A stretch of DNA of 64,000 nt from a bacterium (GCA_024742665.1 JANSYA010000006.1:341494-405493), one strand, 5' to 3'. Counted from the first letter of the stretch, positions 43,488-53,086 are shown. Notes: generated by a model from the sequence alone, not told the origin. Translations and numbers: made by a program.

Positions 43488-44617
43488 GCGGCAAGCTCCG
43501 CGGGGAGATCGGCCGGAGCCAGAGCCGGACCCGGTATATAAAAGTACGGACGCGAACGATAGTACTGCGAAACGCGCTGCAAATCTTCAGCCAGCACGCG
43601 CCTGCGAAAGTAGACGAAGGCCGCCAGCCAGACCGCTTCCGCCGGCGCTAAAAACCAGGCGAAAGAAAATCCAGACGGGTCGGGAGCCACGCTACCCAAC
43701 GCGCGCCAGACACAAAAGATCGCGCAGTTGATTGCGAAGACCGGCACGAAATAATCGCGAAAGCGAAACGAATGCGCTCCGGCCTCCGGCAAAGGCGCCG
43801 GCGTGGAAAGCCCGTCGATCTTTTCCAGACGCCAAAGCCGCGAGAAAACGGCGCCGGTCAATGCGGGCGTGGCCGGCGTCACAATACTCAGCCACAGAGC
43901 CGCGGTCGAAAAAGCGACCAGTCCGATACCCGACGGCAGAGCCGCCAGGATATTAGCGCCGAAGCCCGCGTCCGCATTTACGGCGAAGACATTCGCCGCG
44001 CCCAGCGGCCATAAGATCGCCGCGTTTAATGTTAAGAAAGCCAGAGCTTCCGGAAATACCAGCCCTCGCAGCAGCGCCCGGTTGGCGGACATCGGGCGCG
44101 GTTCGCCGGAAAAATTCGCGTAGGAGCGCACGAACAGAACCCCAAAAGCCAGCATCAAAAGAAAGAGCGTGGCCGGAATCAACACAAGCCCCGGCAGCCA
44201 GAACAGCAGTTCGCGCGCCACGCCAGAGGGCATCCAGGCGGGAGCGACACCCGCGCTGAAATCGAAGCCCAGACTGCGCAGCAGGTATGCGCAACACCCG
44301 ACGAACAGCAGGGCGCTGACGCCGGCGGCGAATCCCGGCGACATGCGCAGCCAGCCGCTATAGCCGGCACCGGACTCCGGCGTGTGTCGTAAAAATTTTC
44401 CGGAATGAAAGGCGTAGGGCCAATAAGCCCAGGCGTCTTTTATGATCCGCAGAACCCCCGTAAATAAGAAGGCCCCATAAAATAACAGAGCCGCCGGCGA
44501 AGCGGCGTCGTTCGTATTCAGGCGTACGAGCCCGCTGAGAATCAAACCCAGCAGAACGAAGAAGCCCGCCGCGAAACCGGACGAGATCAGGAGGTATACG
44601 GGAAAGGGCGGAGGCAT
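43484..44617 (-). CDS. Polytopic membrane protein of the lipid synthase operon
   Basis: The start is set at ATG 44617 (MPPPFPVYLLI), giving 377 residues; the upstream in-frame extension is Arg-rich and lies on the FabD gene's end. About nine hydrophobic segments alternate with short loops; WLRMSPGFAAGVSALLFVGC, LFWLPGLVLIPATLFLLML and FSWFLAPAEAVWLAAFVYF-like stretches are visible. It does not match a transporter or acyltransferase family that I recognise. It overlaps the PPTase gene and follows FabD by 40 bp. It could anchor, export or finish the lipid product; that is inference. Confidence 0.65.
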   Translation of the reverse strand: MPPPFPVYLLISSGFAAGFFVLLGLILSGLVRLNTNDAASPAALLFYGAFLFTGVLRIIKDAWAYWPYAFHSGKFLRHTPESGAGYSGWLRMSPGFAAGVSALLFVGCCAYLLRSLGFDFSAGVAPAWMPSGVARELLFWLPGLVLIPATLFLLMLAFGVLFVRSYANFSGEPRPMSANRALLRGLVFPEALAFLTLNAAILWPLGAANVFAVNADAGFGANILAALPSGIGLVAFSTAALWLSIVTPATPALTGAVFSRLWRLEKIDGLSTPAPLPEAGAHSFRFRDYFVPVFAINCAIFCVWRALGSVAPDPSGFSFAWFLAPAEAVWLAAFVYFRRRVLAEDLQRVSQYYRSRPYFYIPGPALAPADLPAELAA

Positions 44618-44657
44618 CGACTTTGATCCGGTTCGACGAAGCGAGCGCAAGCCCGGG

Positions 44658-45671
44658 TCAGGAACGGGCCTCCTGCGCCTCGCGAATTTCAGAGCGCGCT
44701 TCGGAAAGATTGGCCGCCAGCTGCTGTAGATCGCTTTTGCTTTCCACACCGACAGCCGCCAGCCCGGCTGACTCGCTCCGGGCGATCTTCGCCGCCAGTC
44801 GCGTCAGCACACGGCCGGGACCGATCTCAATGGTCGTTGCGTGACCTTCGCCGATGACGCGACGCATACTATCGTGCCACAGAACCTTTCCGGTCAAATG
44901 TTCGATCAGGTCCGTGCGAATGCGATCGGGATCCGTGGCGAAATCGGCGCTCAAATTCGTAATCACGGGAATCTTCGGCGCCGCGAAGGCGATGTCTTTC
45001 AGGCAGTTCGCGAAATCCTCTTTCGCGCCGGCCATCAAAGGACTGTGCCAGGCGCCGCTGACGGCGAGCTTCACGCATTCCACGCCGTCGTTCATCAGGC
45101 GATTGATCAGAGTCCGCACGCCGTCGCTGGAACCCGAAACAACCTGCTGGCCGGGACCGTTGTCGTTGCCGATGATCACGTCGCCGGCCAGGCCGCATTC
45201 CTGAATCAGGGCTTCGATCTGCGAAGCGGGAGTCTTCTTAATCGCGTACATGCTGCCAGCATGCAGCTTCGCTTCGCGCTGCATTAACAGACCGCGTTCG
45301 CGCGTCGCCCTTAGAGCGTCACTGCGCGAAATGACTCCGGCGACATACAGCGCGCTGTATTCGCCTACGCTGTGCCCGAGAGTCAGGACGGGAGCCGGTC
45401 GACCCGCGGCGCGTAGCTCTTCGTAGATCGCGATATTCACCGTCGTAATCGCGATCTGGAGATTGTCGGTATTGCTGAGTTTGCTGATCGGTCCGCGAAA
45501 GGAGAGTTTCGAAATGTCTTTTCCGGCGATTTCGTTCGCCTCTTCGAAAACTTCACGCGCGACGCCGCCGCCATCGAAAAAATCGCGGCCCATGCCGATC
45601 GCCTGCGAACCCTGGCCGGGAAACAGCGCAACATAGGCTTCGTCTTTCGCGTGTTCGTCTGCGGAATTCAT
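44658..45671 (-). CDS. fabD: Malonyl-CoA:ACP transacylase, first gene of the operon
   Basis: A 337-residue transacylase. FPGQGSQAIGMG is at the start, the nucleophile is Ser101 in LGHSVGEYSAL, and the partner is His209 in SGAWHSPLM; the C-terminal ATTIEIGPGRVLTRL is also typical. It loads malonyl groups on ACP. It is the first gene of the 12-gene minus-strand run. Whether it is the cell's only FabD or a dedicated copy cannot be seen from the window. Confidence 0.92.
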   Translation of the reverse strand: MNSADEHAKDEAYVALFPGQGSQAIGMGRDFFDGGGVAREVFEEANEIAGKDISKLSFRGPISKLSNTDNLQIAITTVNIAIYEELRAAGRPAPVLTLGHSVGEYSALYVAGVISRSDALRATRERGLLMQREAKLHAGSMYAIKKTPASQIEALIQECGLAGDVIIGNDNGPGQQVVSGSSDGVRTLINRLMNDGVECVKLAVSGAWHSPLMAGAKEDFANCLKDIAFAAPKIPVITNLSADFATDPDRIRTDLIEHLTGKVLWHDSMRRVIGEGHATTIEIGPGRVLTRLAAKIARSESAGLAAVGVESKSDLQQLAANLSEARSEIREAQEARS

Positions 45672-45828
45672 TCGCGTCTCACTCAGAGGCTCAGTTCACG
45701 AATGCTCTCGCACAAATGAATCCACACTGCGATTTTCGCAGCGCGCAGACGAAACCACGTTTCGCGCAAGACGCGGCCTGCACCGGCGCGAAGCGAAACG
45801 AAGCCCTTAATCAAACCTAACTAAGCTC

Positions 45829-45846
45829 TTGGTATTTATATACTAA
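45829..45846. promoter_or_regulatory. 18-bp imperfect palindrome over a -10-like sequence upstream of fabD
   Basis: TTGGTAT (45829-45835) is matched by ATACTAA (45840-45846) with one mismatch, around TTAT. On the minus strand the centre reads TATAAA, a possible -10, and fabD starts ~160 bases downstream. The overall shape (TTxGTA...TACxAA) recalls lipid-gene operators such as that of FapR, but FapR is a Firmicutes protein and no homologue was seen. Confidence 0.3.
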
Positions 45847-46193
45847 CAGGTCGTAAGCACGTATCGTGAGTGATTCTTCGCCGATGCTTCTGGCGCTTCG
45901 CATGATTTCGCGCAACTTAAATGAAAATTCACCTAACGAAATACTTACAATGCATGACCTTGACTCTAAAAAATGCGTAGGGCGCAAGTAAAAATCATAC
46001 GCAATGAAAGATTTGCAGCGAAATGCGATTCGCGGCGAAGGGGAAACGCAAACTTACTTTTCCATGAAACTAATTCACGCGGCGCGCATTCGAAAATTTT
46101 CGAGATTGAGCTATGAATGCGAAGGCGAAGCGACGAAAGAAGTATCATTTCGCGCAACGCACTGATCGCGCGTCATCCCGGGGCTCTGGACAC
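45847..46193. other. AT-richer intergenic stretch between the lipid synthase operon and purL
   Basis: Together with 45672-45828 this is the longest gene-free region in the window (about 520 bp before the purL terminator). It is clearly less GC-rich than the genes around it. A minus-strand frame at 45966-46157 codes for 63 hydrophobic/basic residues without protein-like features. No RNA gene was recognised. It probably holds the promoter and control region of the operon. Confidence 0.4.
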
Positions 46194-46260
46194 AAAAAAC
46201 CCCGGGAGTTTTGCGCAGCCCGGGGTTCACAGAACTTAATTCGCTGAGCTTTCAGCGAAT
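46194..46260 (-). terminator. Tandem hairpins with a T-run downstream of purL
   Basis: Read on the minus strand after the purL stop: first a perfect 9-bp stem (46239-46247 with 46252-46260, loop of four), then a second 9-bp GC-rich stem (46198-46206 with 46219-46227) followed by six Ts (46194-46199). The second is a standard Rho-independent terminator; the first may act as a back-up or a 3'-end stabiliser. Confidence 0.8.
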
Positions 46261-46273
46261 CTATGCCGCGAGA

Positions 46274-48604
46274 TTAGAGCACATCCACTAACCCGCCTTC
46301 GTATTGCGCGATCGCCTCCGCTGCCGCGATCTTCCAGTCGGCGAAATCAAAGATCGCTTCGCCGTCGCCGGCGGTCGTTTCGCCCAATCGCACGGCGGGA
46401 ACTTCGCATTGATTGGCCAGAGTCTCAAGATCTTTCGCACGCGCAGGATCGCAGCTGACGAGGGCGCAGCCGTTGGTTTCGCCGAAGAACAGCAGATCGC
46501 GGCGTTTCGCGGCTTCGCCCGCCCGCCCGGCCTGCGCGGCAGCGCTCAAAGCGTCGATGCCGGCCGAATCCAGCCGCGCTCCGAATGCAGAACGCAGGGC
46601 GGGATTATAGCACAGACGAAAGATCGCCAGGGCCAGTCCGCCGATCGAAAGATCGTGGGCCGCGCTCAGCAAGCCGTCGCCGCCTTCGGCCGCGCGACAG
46701 AGAAATTCAACGAGAGCGCGCTCCTGGGCGAGATCCAGCTCCGGCGGCAGGCCCTGCGCCTGACCGTGCATGAAACGCAGATACTCGCTGCCGCCGAAGG
46801 TCGGGCGAAAATTGCCGATTAAGTACAGCGACTGGCCGGCGGCTTTCGCGTACGGCGAGATCGCGTGCGCGATGTCCTGGATCAGGCCGACCATGCCGAT
46901 CGTCGGGGTCGGATAGACCGGGCCGTCTTCGCTTTCGTTGTAAAAAGAAACGTTTCCGCCGGTTACCGGCACGTCGTGGGCCAGACAGGCTTCGCGCATG
47001 CCGCGAATGCACTCGGCGAAAACATAGTAGTTCTCGGGGATCTTCGGGTTTCCGAAATTCAGGCAGTTCGTAACGCCCAGGGGCCGCGCGCCGGTCGCCG
47101 CGACGTTGCGCGCGCCCTCCGAGACAGCCTGGGCCGTGCCGACAAAGGGATCAAGATAGCAATAGCGAGAATTACAGTCGGTCGAAACCGCGACGCCCTT
47201 CTTCGTGCCGGGCACGCGGGCCAGTCCGCCGTCGCCGCCGGGGCCGATGACGCGGGCGAGACCCACTTCCGTATCGTACTGCTCGTAAACGGGACGCTTC
47301 GAACAGATATTCGGGGATCCGAGCAGCTTCAACAGGTCCGCCGCCAGATCTTTCGATTCCAAAACGGAAGCGTCTTTGAATTTCGCGACTTCGTCCAGAT
47401 AGGCCGGCCGCTTTTGTTCGCGTTTGTATCGCGGTGCGCCGCCGCCCAGCACCAGGCTTTCGGCGGGAATCTCGGTGCATAGCTGTCCCTTGCGACGCAC
47501 TTTCAGCATGCCGTCTTCGGTAACGTGGCCGATCTTGACGACGTTCAGCTCCCACTTTTCGAATATGCGAATCACTTCGTCTTCGCGCCCGGCCTTGACG
47601 CAGACCAGCATGCGCTCCTGGGATTCCGAAAGCATGATCTCATAGGCGTTCATCTCCGTTTCGCGCATGGGCACGAGATCCAGATTCACGTCCATGCCGA
47701 CGCCGCCCTTCGCGGACATCTCGCTTGTCGCGCAGCTCAGGCCCGCCGCGCCCATATCCTGGATCCCGACGATCGCATCGGTCGCCAGCAGTTCCAGGGT
47801 AGCCTCAAGCAGCAGCTTTTCCATAAAGGGGTCGCCGACCTGCACCGCGGAGCGTTTGCTTTCGGATTCGTCGGTCAAGTCCTGGCTTGCGAAAGACGCG
47901 CCGTGAATGCCGTCGCGTCCCGTGCCCGCGCCAACGACATACACGGGATTGTCTTTGCCGTCGGCCTTTGCAAACGCGAGATCTTCGTGCCGCACGACGC
48001 CGACGGTCATCGCGTTTACGAGACAGTTGCGCGAAAAGCTGGGATCGAAGAAGACTTCGCCGCCGGACACCGGAATGCCCAGACTGTTGCCGTAATCGCC
48101 GATGCCTTTGACCGCCCCGCTGAATAGATAACGATTGCGCGCCGTCAGCTCCGGATTCGCACCCGGATAATCAAGCGGCGGACCGAAGCGCAGCGAGTTC
48201 AGCGAACAGATCGGCCGCGCGCCCATCGTAAAAATATCGCGCATTATGCCGCCGACGCCGGTGGCCGCGCCCTGGTACGGCTCGACCGCCGTGGGGTGAT
48301 TGTGGCTTTCGATTTTGAAAACAACGGCGAGTCCGTCGCCGATGTCGAGGGCGCCCGCGTTCTCTTCGCCGGTTTTGGTCAGCGCCCGGGGCGATTCCGT
48401 CGGCAGGGTCTTCAGCTGTAAGATCGAATTTTTATAGCTACAGTGTTCCGACCACAGTCCCGAGTAAACTCCCAGCTCCGTAACGGTCGGCAGACGCCCG
48501 CCCAGGATTTCTTTGATCCGTTCGAATTCTTCGACGGTCAGGCCGTGTTCGATCGCATCGTCGGCGGTAATTTCTTTTTCGGAGAAGAGCGTGGACTCGG
48601 ACAT
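46274..48604 (-). CDS. purL: Phosphoribosylformylglycinamidine synthase subunit PurL
   Basis: Start at 48604 (MSESTLFSEKE). At 776 residues it is the small PurL type that needs PurS and PurQ, unlike the ~1300-residue fused enzyme. It makes FGAM from FGAR, ATP and ammonia in purine synthesis. Signatures: LWSEHCSYKNS, KIESHNHPTAVEPYQGAATGVGGIMRD, GDYGNSLGIPVSGGEV, DMGAAGLSCATSEMSAKGG and the second-half GVTNCLNFGNP plus VPVTGGNVSFYNE. purS and purQ are not in the window. It is divergent from deaD. Confidence 0.94.
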   Translation of the reverse strand: MSESTLFSEKEITADDAIEHGLTVEEFERIKEILGGRLPTVTELGVYSGLWSEHCSYKNSILQLKTLPTESPRALTKTGEENAGALDIGDGLAVVFKIESHNHPTAVEPYQGAATGVGGIMRDIFTMGARPICSLNSLRFGPPLDYPGANPELTARNRYLFSGAVKGIGDYGNSLGIPVSGGEVFFDPSFSRNCLVNAMTVGVVRHEDLAFAKADGKDNPVYVVGAGTGRDGIHGASFASQDLTDESESKRSAVQVGDPFMEKLLLEATLELLATDAIVGIQDMGAAGLSCATSEMSAKGGVGMDVNLDLVPMRETEMNAYEIMLSESQERMLVCVKAGREDEVIRIFEKWELNVVKIGHVTEDGMLKVRRKGQLCTEIPAESLVLGGGAPRYKREQKRPAYLDEVAKFKDASVLESKDLAADLLKLLGSPNICSKRPVYEQYDTEVGLARVIGPGGDGGLARVPGTKKGVAVSTDCNSRYCYLDPFVGTAQAVSEGARNVAATGARPLGVTNCLNFGNPKIPENYYVFAECIRGMREACLAHDVPVTGGNVSFYNESEDGPVYPTPTIGMVGLIQDIAHAISPYAKAAGQSLYLIGNFRPTFGGSEYLRFMHGQAQGLPPELDLAQERALVEFLCRAAEGGDGLLSAAHDLSIGGLALAIFRLCYNPALRSAFGARLDSAGIDALSAAAQAGRAGEAAKRRDLLFFGETNGCALVSCDPARAKDLETLANQCEVPAVRLGETTAGDGEAIFDFADWKIAAAEAIAQYEGGLVDVL

Positions 48605-48728
48605 AGATCCATCCCGCCACTTCGGAGGGGTACGGCAAGTTCGATTCCAGGCGTCGCGCCAGACCGGATAAATCAAACTTGACACAGGCGCCCCTGGCTC
48701 GATCCTGCCCTGCTGCGCGTTTTTATTC

Positions 48729-48738
48729 TATATATAGA
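48729..48738. promoter_or_regulatory. AT-rich palindrome in the purL/deaD divergent region
   Basis: CTATATATAG is a perfect 10-bp palindrome in a GC-rich, 281-bp intergenic region and could supply -10 elements on both strands. If used for deaD it leaves a 5' leader of about 140 bases, as in many cold-inducible RNA helicase genes. This is a suggestion only. Confidence 0.3.
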
Positions 48739-48885
48739 GGATAACCGACGCCGCACCGACCGCCACCAGAACCCTCCGTTTCCGGCGCCGGTCACCCGGC
48801 CGCCCACATCGATCCGGCGACCTCGCTTGCGCCATCTTGCGCTACTCTCGCGCCGCTACTCGCGCTAATTAAGGACCTTATCTCC

Positions 48886-51165
48886 ATGTCATCATTCCAG
48901 GACTTTCAACTCGCGGAGCCCGTGCTGCGCGCCGTGGCCGACGTCGGCTACGAATCGCCCTCGCCCATCCAGGCCGCGAGCATCCCCGCCCTGCTTGAGG
49001 GCCGCGATCTCGTGGGCCAGGCCCAGACCGGCACGGGCAAGACGGCCGCCTTCGCGCTGCCGCTGCTGAGCCGTCTCGATCCGTCCACGAAAGATCCGCA
49101 AATCCTGGTGCTCGCCCCCACCCGGGAACTGGCGATTCAGGTCGCCGAGGCTTTCCAGACCTACGGCCGCCATCTCAAGAATTTTAATATCCTGCCGGTC
49201 TACGGCGGCCAGGGCATGGACACCCAGCTGCGCGGACTGCGGCGCGGCGTGCAGGTGATCGTCGGCACGCCGGGCCGGGTCATCGATCATCTCAAGCGCA
49301 AGACGCTCAAACTCGGCAAACTCCAGGCGCTGGTTCTCGACGAAGCCGACGAGATGCTGAAGATGGGATTCATCGACGACGTCGAATGGATTCTGGAACA
49401 GTCCCCCGAGACCCGACAGGTCGCGCTCTTTTCCGCAACGCTGCCGGATCGCATTCGCAATATCGCGCGCAAGCACTTAAACGAGCCGGTCGAAATCAAA
49501 ATCAAAAGCAAGACCTCGACCGTCGACACGATCACCCAGCGCTACTGGCCCGTTGGCGGCGTGCACAAGCTCGACGCCTTAACCCGCATCTTAGAAGTCG
49601 AAGACTTCGACGCGATGATCATCTTCGTGCGCACGAAAAACGCGACCGTCGAGCTGGCCGAGAAACTGGAAGCCCGCGGCTTCTCCGCTTCCGCGATCAA
49701 CGGCGATATGAACCAGGCCCTGCGCGAAAAGACCATCGACCGTCTGAAAAAGAGTAAGCTCGATATTCTCGTCGCCACCGACGTCGCCGCCCGCGGCCTG
49801 GACGTGGAACGCATCAGCCACGTCGTGAACTACGACATCCCCTACGATACCGAAGCCTATATTCACCGCATCGGCCGCACGGGTCGCGCGGGACGTAAAG
49901 GCCAGGCGATCCTCTTCGTCGCCCCGCGCGAAACGCGCATGCTGCGCACGATCGAACGCGCCACGAAGCAACCGATCACCCAGATGGGGCTGCCGACGCG
50001 CAAAGACATCGCCGATCGCCGCATCGTTCAGTTTAAAGAACAGCTCGATCAGGTTCTGGAAGATACCGAAAACCTGAACGATTACGCGCAGGTGATCCTG
50101 GATTATGTTCAAGAACGCAACGCGGTCGCGCAGGATGCCGGGCGGGATTCGCAAGATGGGGAGTCAGCCACTGATTTCTCGGATGGTACGGATTCGGCGA
50201 CGGACGGTTCCGGTGAGGAGCGAAGCGAAGGTGCTATGGTCGCGCAGGCGGCCGGCGACAGCGCGAAAGCCGGCGAATCTGCCGTAGACACCGCACCGGC
50301 TCTGACTCTGGAGCAGGTGATCGGCGCGCTGACCTTTTTAGTGCAGCAGGAACGTCCCTTTCATTTCAAGAAGGCCGACGGCAAAAAGGGCGACGCGAAA
50401 AAATCGGCGAAAGGCGACGGCCCGAAAACAAAGACGAAGGCCGGCGCATCGAAAACGGACTCGCAGGCTTTCACTTCGAATTCGTATGATTCCGACGCGC
50501 GACGCGGCCCGGCGAAACCGGCACGCGACAAAGCGTCCGCTCGCGACGCCGCACTATCGGGCCGCGAACCGCGGCCGCGAAACGCCGCGGGCTACGGCGA
50601 CGAAGAGCGTCCGAAAGCGCGGCGCGAGAAAACCCATGAATTCGAGATGGAACGCTTCCGCGTGGCGGTCGGTAAAGACGACGGCGTCGAACCCAAACAC
50701 ATCGTCGGGGCGATCGCGAACGAAGCCGGCCTCGACAGTCAGTACATCGGCGAAATCAAATTGTACGACAGCTACAGCACGGTCGATCTGCCGGAAGGCA
50801 TCCCAAAAGAAATATTAAAGATTCTCAAGAAAGCGCGGGTCATGGGTCGCAAAATGGATCTGAGCCCTGAAATCCAGGTCCAGGCCGGCCATGAATCGCG
50901 CCCGGGATCCGCACCGCCGCCGGCCGGGCGCAAACCGAAAGAAAAGACGCCGAAAGCGAAAGCGAAATTGACCACGAAGCCAGAGGCGAGTTCCAGGGCT
51001 CCGGCAAACGCAAAATCGAAAGCACCCGCCGGCGCGAAACCGAAGGCCGGCGCGAAAGCGAAAAAGAAATCCGGCGTCGGCGTGCGCTCGCTGACGAAAG
51101 CGGCGAAGCCGGCCGCCAAAAAGATTCGACTCAAAAAGAAGAGCGCTTCGAAAAAGGGCTCGTAA
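48886..51165 (+). CDS. deaD: DEAD-box RNA helicase, DeaD/CsdA type
   Basis: A 759-residue helicase. Motifs in order: Q motif region, AQTGTGKTAAF (I), APTRELAIQV (Ia), TPGRVIDHL (Ib), VLDEADEML (II), LFSATLP (III), IIFVRTK (IV), ATDVAARGLDV (V) and HRIGRTGRAGRKG (VI). After residue ~430 there is a long disordered linker, then a DbpA-like RRM (FRVAVGKDDGVEPKHIVGAIANEAGL...YIGEIKLYDSYSTVDLP), the fold that tethers DeaD to ribosomal RNA. The last ~100 residues are a Lys/Ala/Pro tail (GAKPKAGAKAKKKS). Role: ribosome assembly and RNA unwinding, often cold-induced. AAGGA precedes the ATG. Confidence 0.94.
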   Translation: MSSFQDFQLAEPVLRAVADVGYESPSPIQAASIPALLEGRDLVGQAQTGTGKTAAFALPLLSRLDPSTKDPQILVLAPTRELAIQVAEAFQTYGRHLKNFNILPVYGGQGMDTQLRGLRRGVQVIVGTPGRVIDHLKRKTLKLGKLQALVLDEADEMLKMGFIDDVEWILEQSPETRQVALFSATLPDRIRNIARKHLNEPVEIKIKSKTSTVDTITQRYWPVGGVHKLDALTRILEVEDFDAMIIFVRTKNATVELAEKLEARGFSASAINGDMNQALREKTIDRLKKSKLDILVATDVAARGLDVERISHVVNYDIPYDTEAYIHRIGRTGRAGRKGQAILFVAPRETRMLRTIERATKQPITQMGLPTRKDIADRRIVQFKEQLDQVLEDTENLNDYAQVILDYVQERNAVAQDAGRDSQDGESATDFSDGTDSATDGSGEERSEGAMVAQAAGDSAKAGESAVDTAPALTLEQVIGALTFLVQQERPFHFKKADGKKGDAKKSAKGDGPKTKTKAGASKTDSQAFTSNSYDSDARRGPAKPARDKASARDAALSGREPRPRNAAGYGDEERPKARREKTHEFEMERFRVAVGKDDGVEPKHIVGAIANEAGLDSQYIGEIKLYDSYSTVDLPEGIPKEILKILKKARVMGRKMDLSPEIQVQAGHESRPGSAPPPAGRKPKEKTPKAKAKLTTKPEASSRAPANAKSKAPAGAKPKAGAKAKKKSGVGVRSLTKAAKPAAKKIRLKKKSASKKGS

Positions 51166-51237
51166 ATTCCATCCGCTTGCGTCGGAATCGCTCTTGAATC
51201 ATGCGCTGTTTCGCGCGCGATTCAGGAGGATGGATCT

Positions 51238-53061
51238 ATGCCGGCAAAGCAGACGAAGTTTCGCGGGCTGCCGTACCTGACAAGGCTCTTGATTGTAACG
51301 GCGCTGCTGCTGGCCGGGGCCGTGGGCTGCGCGAAACCCGCGACTCCCGATACAATCTTTTACGGCGGCGATATCGTTACGATGGCCGCGGCCGAGCCGG
51401 CCAATGATCAAAGCAGCGTTCCCGCAGCCGCGCCCGAAGCGATCCTCGTTCAAGACGGCCGCATCGCCCGCATTGGAACGCGCGCTGAAATTCTCGCGCT
51501 GCAAACAAACGACACGGTGCTCGTCGATCTCGCTGGACGCACTCTGGCTCCTGGTTTTATCGCAGTGCACACGCACCTGGATCTTGCGGCTTTCTTTCAC
51601 GGCTTCACGGATCTGAGCGGCTTCGCAAACGATACGCCCGATGACGTCTGGCGCACATTCCAGGCGGCCGTAGAGGCGGCTCCACCCGGCGAATGGATTC
51701 TATGCAAGGGCTTCGATCCGATGCTCGTGCCGGGCCTGCGCGCGCCGTCGATCCAACAGCTCGACGAACTCGCGCCGGAGAATCCCGTGTTTATTATCGC
51801 GCAGAATTTGCACGGGGCCTGGGCCAACTCCGCCGCTTTCGCGGAATTGAAGATCACCGGCGAAACGGAAGACCCGGCGCCGGGCAGCTATTACGAAACC
51901 GACGATGACGGCAATCTCACCGGCTATATCGCCGAGATCGCGGCGATCCGGCCTTTTACCACGAACGCGCTGCAAGTCATCGACGTGCGCGAAGGCGCGG
52001 TGGCGGCGCTCAGAGAATACGCGCGCAACGGCATCTCCACGATCGCAACCCTGGGACTCTTCGCGAAAGACAGCAAACCCTTTCTCTTACTCGAGCATTT
52101 GTCGACTGACAGTCCCGGGATCAGCAATCATCTGCTGGAATTCACGGGGATCCTGCCGGAGCGCGAAGCGACGGTGCGCCACTTCGTTTATTTGCAGCCG
52201 GACTCCGATTTTCTATTACCGGAATCCACCGAAAACGGCGACGACTTCTTTCGCATTGTCGGCGTGAAGCTCTGGTACGACGGTTCGCCGTACGTCGCCT
52301 CGATGCTTTTAGATCAGCCGTACCAGAGCTCGCCGCTCATGCAGCAGGGACTGGGCGTGCCGGCCGGCACATCCGGCGAAGCGAAGTACGGGCCGGAAAA
52401 ATTTTACGCACTCGCGCAGCAGTATCATACGCAGGGCTGGCAGCTCGCAGTGCATTCCCAGGGCGATCGCGCGACGCGGGAAGTGCTGAATGCTTTCGAT
52501 CGTCTGCTGCGTGAATATCCCCGCGACGACCATCGCCACCGCCTGGAGCACGGCCTCTTAACGCCCGGCTCTTCCCTCGAACAGATGCGCGCGCTGGGAA
52601 TGTCGCCCAGCTTTCATATCAATCATCTCTACTATTACGGCGAAGCCCTGCGCGACAGCATCATCGGCGCCCGCCGGGCGGAGATCATGCTGCCGGTCGA
52701 AAGCGTGCGCAAGAGCGGATCGCCCTATTCGTTGCACGCGGATTTGCCGATGTATCCCGAAGTCCCGCTGAGTTTGCTTGCGACCGCCGTAAATCGCAAG
52801 ACCCGGAATGGCGCGATCATCGGCGCCGATGAAGCCCTGAATGTCCGGGCGGGGCTCGCGGCCCTCACGACTCACCCCGCATACCAGCTGCATATGGACA
52901 CAAAAATCGGATCGATCGAAACCGGCAAGTACGCGGACCTCGTGATCCTCGATCAGAATCCGCTAACTGTCGCTCCGGAAAAACTACGCGACGTCGCAGT
53001 GCAGGCGACTTATGTACACGGCCGGCGGATCTGGGCACAGCATCAGGCCGGCGAAGAATAA
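51238..53061 (+). CDS. Amidohydrolase-3 family protein, lipoprotein
   Basis: A 607-residue protein with GGAGG upstream of the ATG, and a lipobox (AVGC) near residue 30. The metal-dependent hydrolase core begins VLVDLAGRTLAPGFIAVHTHLD, giving the H-x-H pair. Further landmarks are the carboxylate/histidine strands LAVHSQGDRATREVLNAF, HRLEHGLL and the C-terminal GSIETGKYADLVILDQNP. The usual HSD motif is LHADLP here. This matches YtcJ-like amidohydrolases, whose substrates are mostly unknown. Anchoring outside the cytoplasm is unusual for this family and inferred from the lipobox. It overlaps the possible kptA start region. Confidence 0.83.
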   Translation: MPAKQTKFRGLPYLTRLLIVTALLLAGAVGCAKPATPDTIFYGGDIVTMAAAEPANDQSSVPAAAPEAILVQDGRIARIGTRAEILALQTNDTVLVDLAGRTLAPGFIAVHTHLDLAAFFHGFTDLSGFANDTPDDVWRTFQAAVEAAPPGEWILCKGFDPMLVPGLRAPSIQQLDELAPENPVFIIAQNLHGAWANSAAFAELKITGETEDPAPGSYYETDDDGNLTGYIAEIAAIRPFTTNALQVIDVREGAVAALREYARNGISTIATLGLFAKDSKPFLLLEHLSTDSPGISNHLLEFTGILPEREATVRHFVYLQPDSDFLLPESTENGDDFFRIVGVKLWYDGSPYVASMLLDQPYQSSPLMQQGLGVPAGTSGEAKYGPEKFYALAQQYHTQGWQLAVHSQGDRATREVLNAFDRLLREYPRDDHRHRLEHGLLTPGSSLEQMRALGMSPSFHINHLYYYGEALRDSIIGARRAEIMLPVESVRKSGSPYSLHADLPMYPEVPLSLLATAVNRKTRNGAIIGADEALNVRAGLAALTTHPAYQLHMDTKIGSIETGKYADLVILDQNPLTVAPEKLRDVAVQATYVHGRRIWAQHQAGEE

Positions 53062-53086
53062 AAAGGAAAGGCATGCGGGACCGGCG

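Noticed and set aside
45966..46157. 63-codon minus-strand frame in the long intergenic region
   Set aside because: No RBS, odd hydrophobic/basic composition and no sign of coding bias; not supported as a gene.
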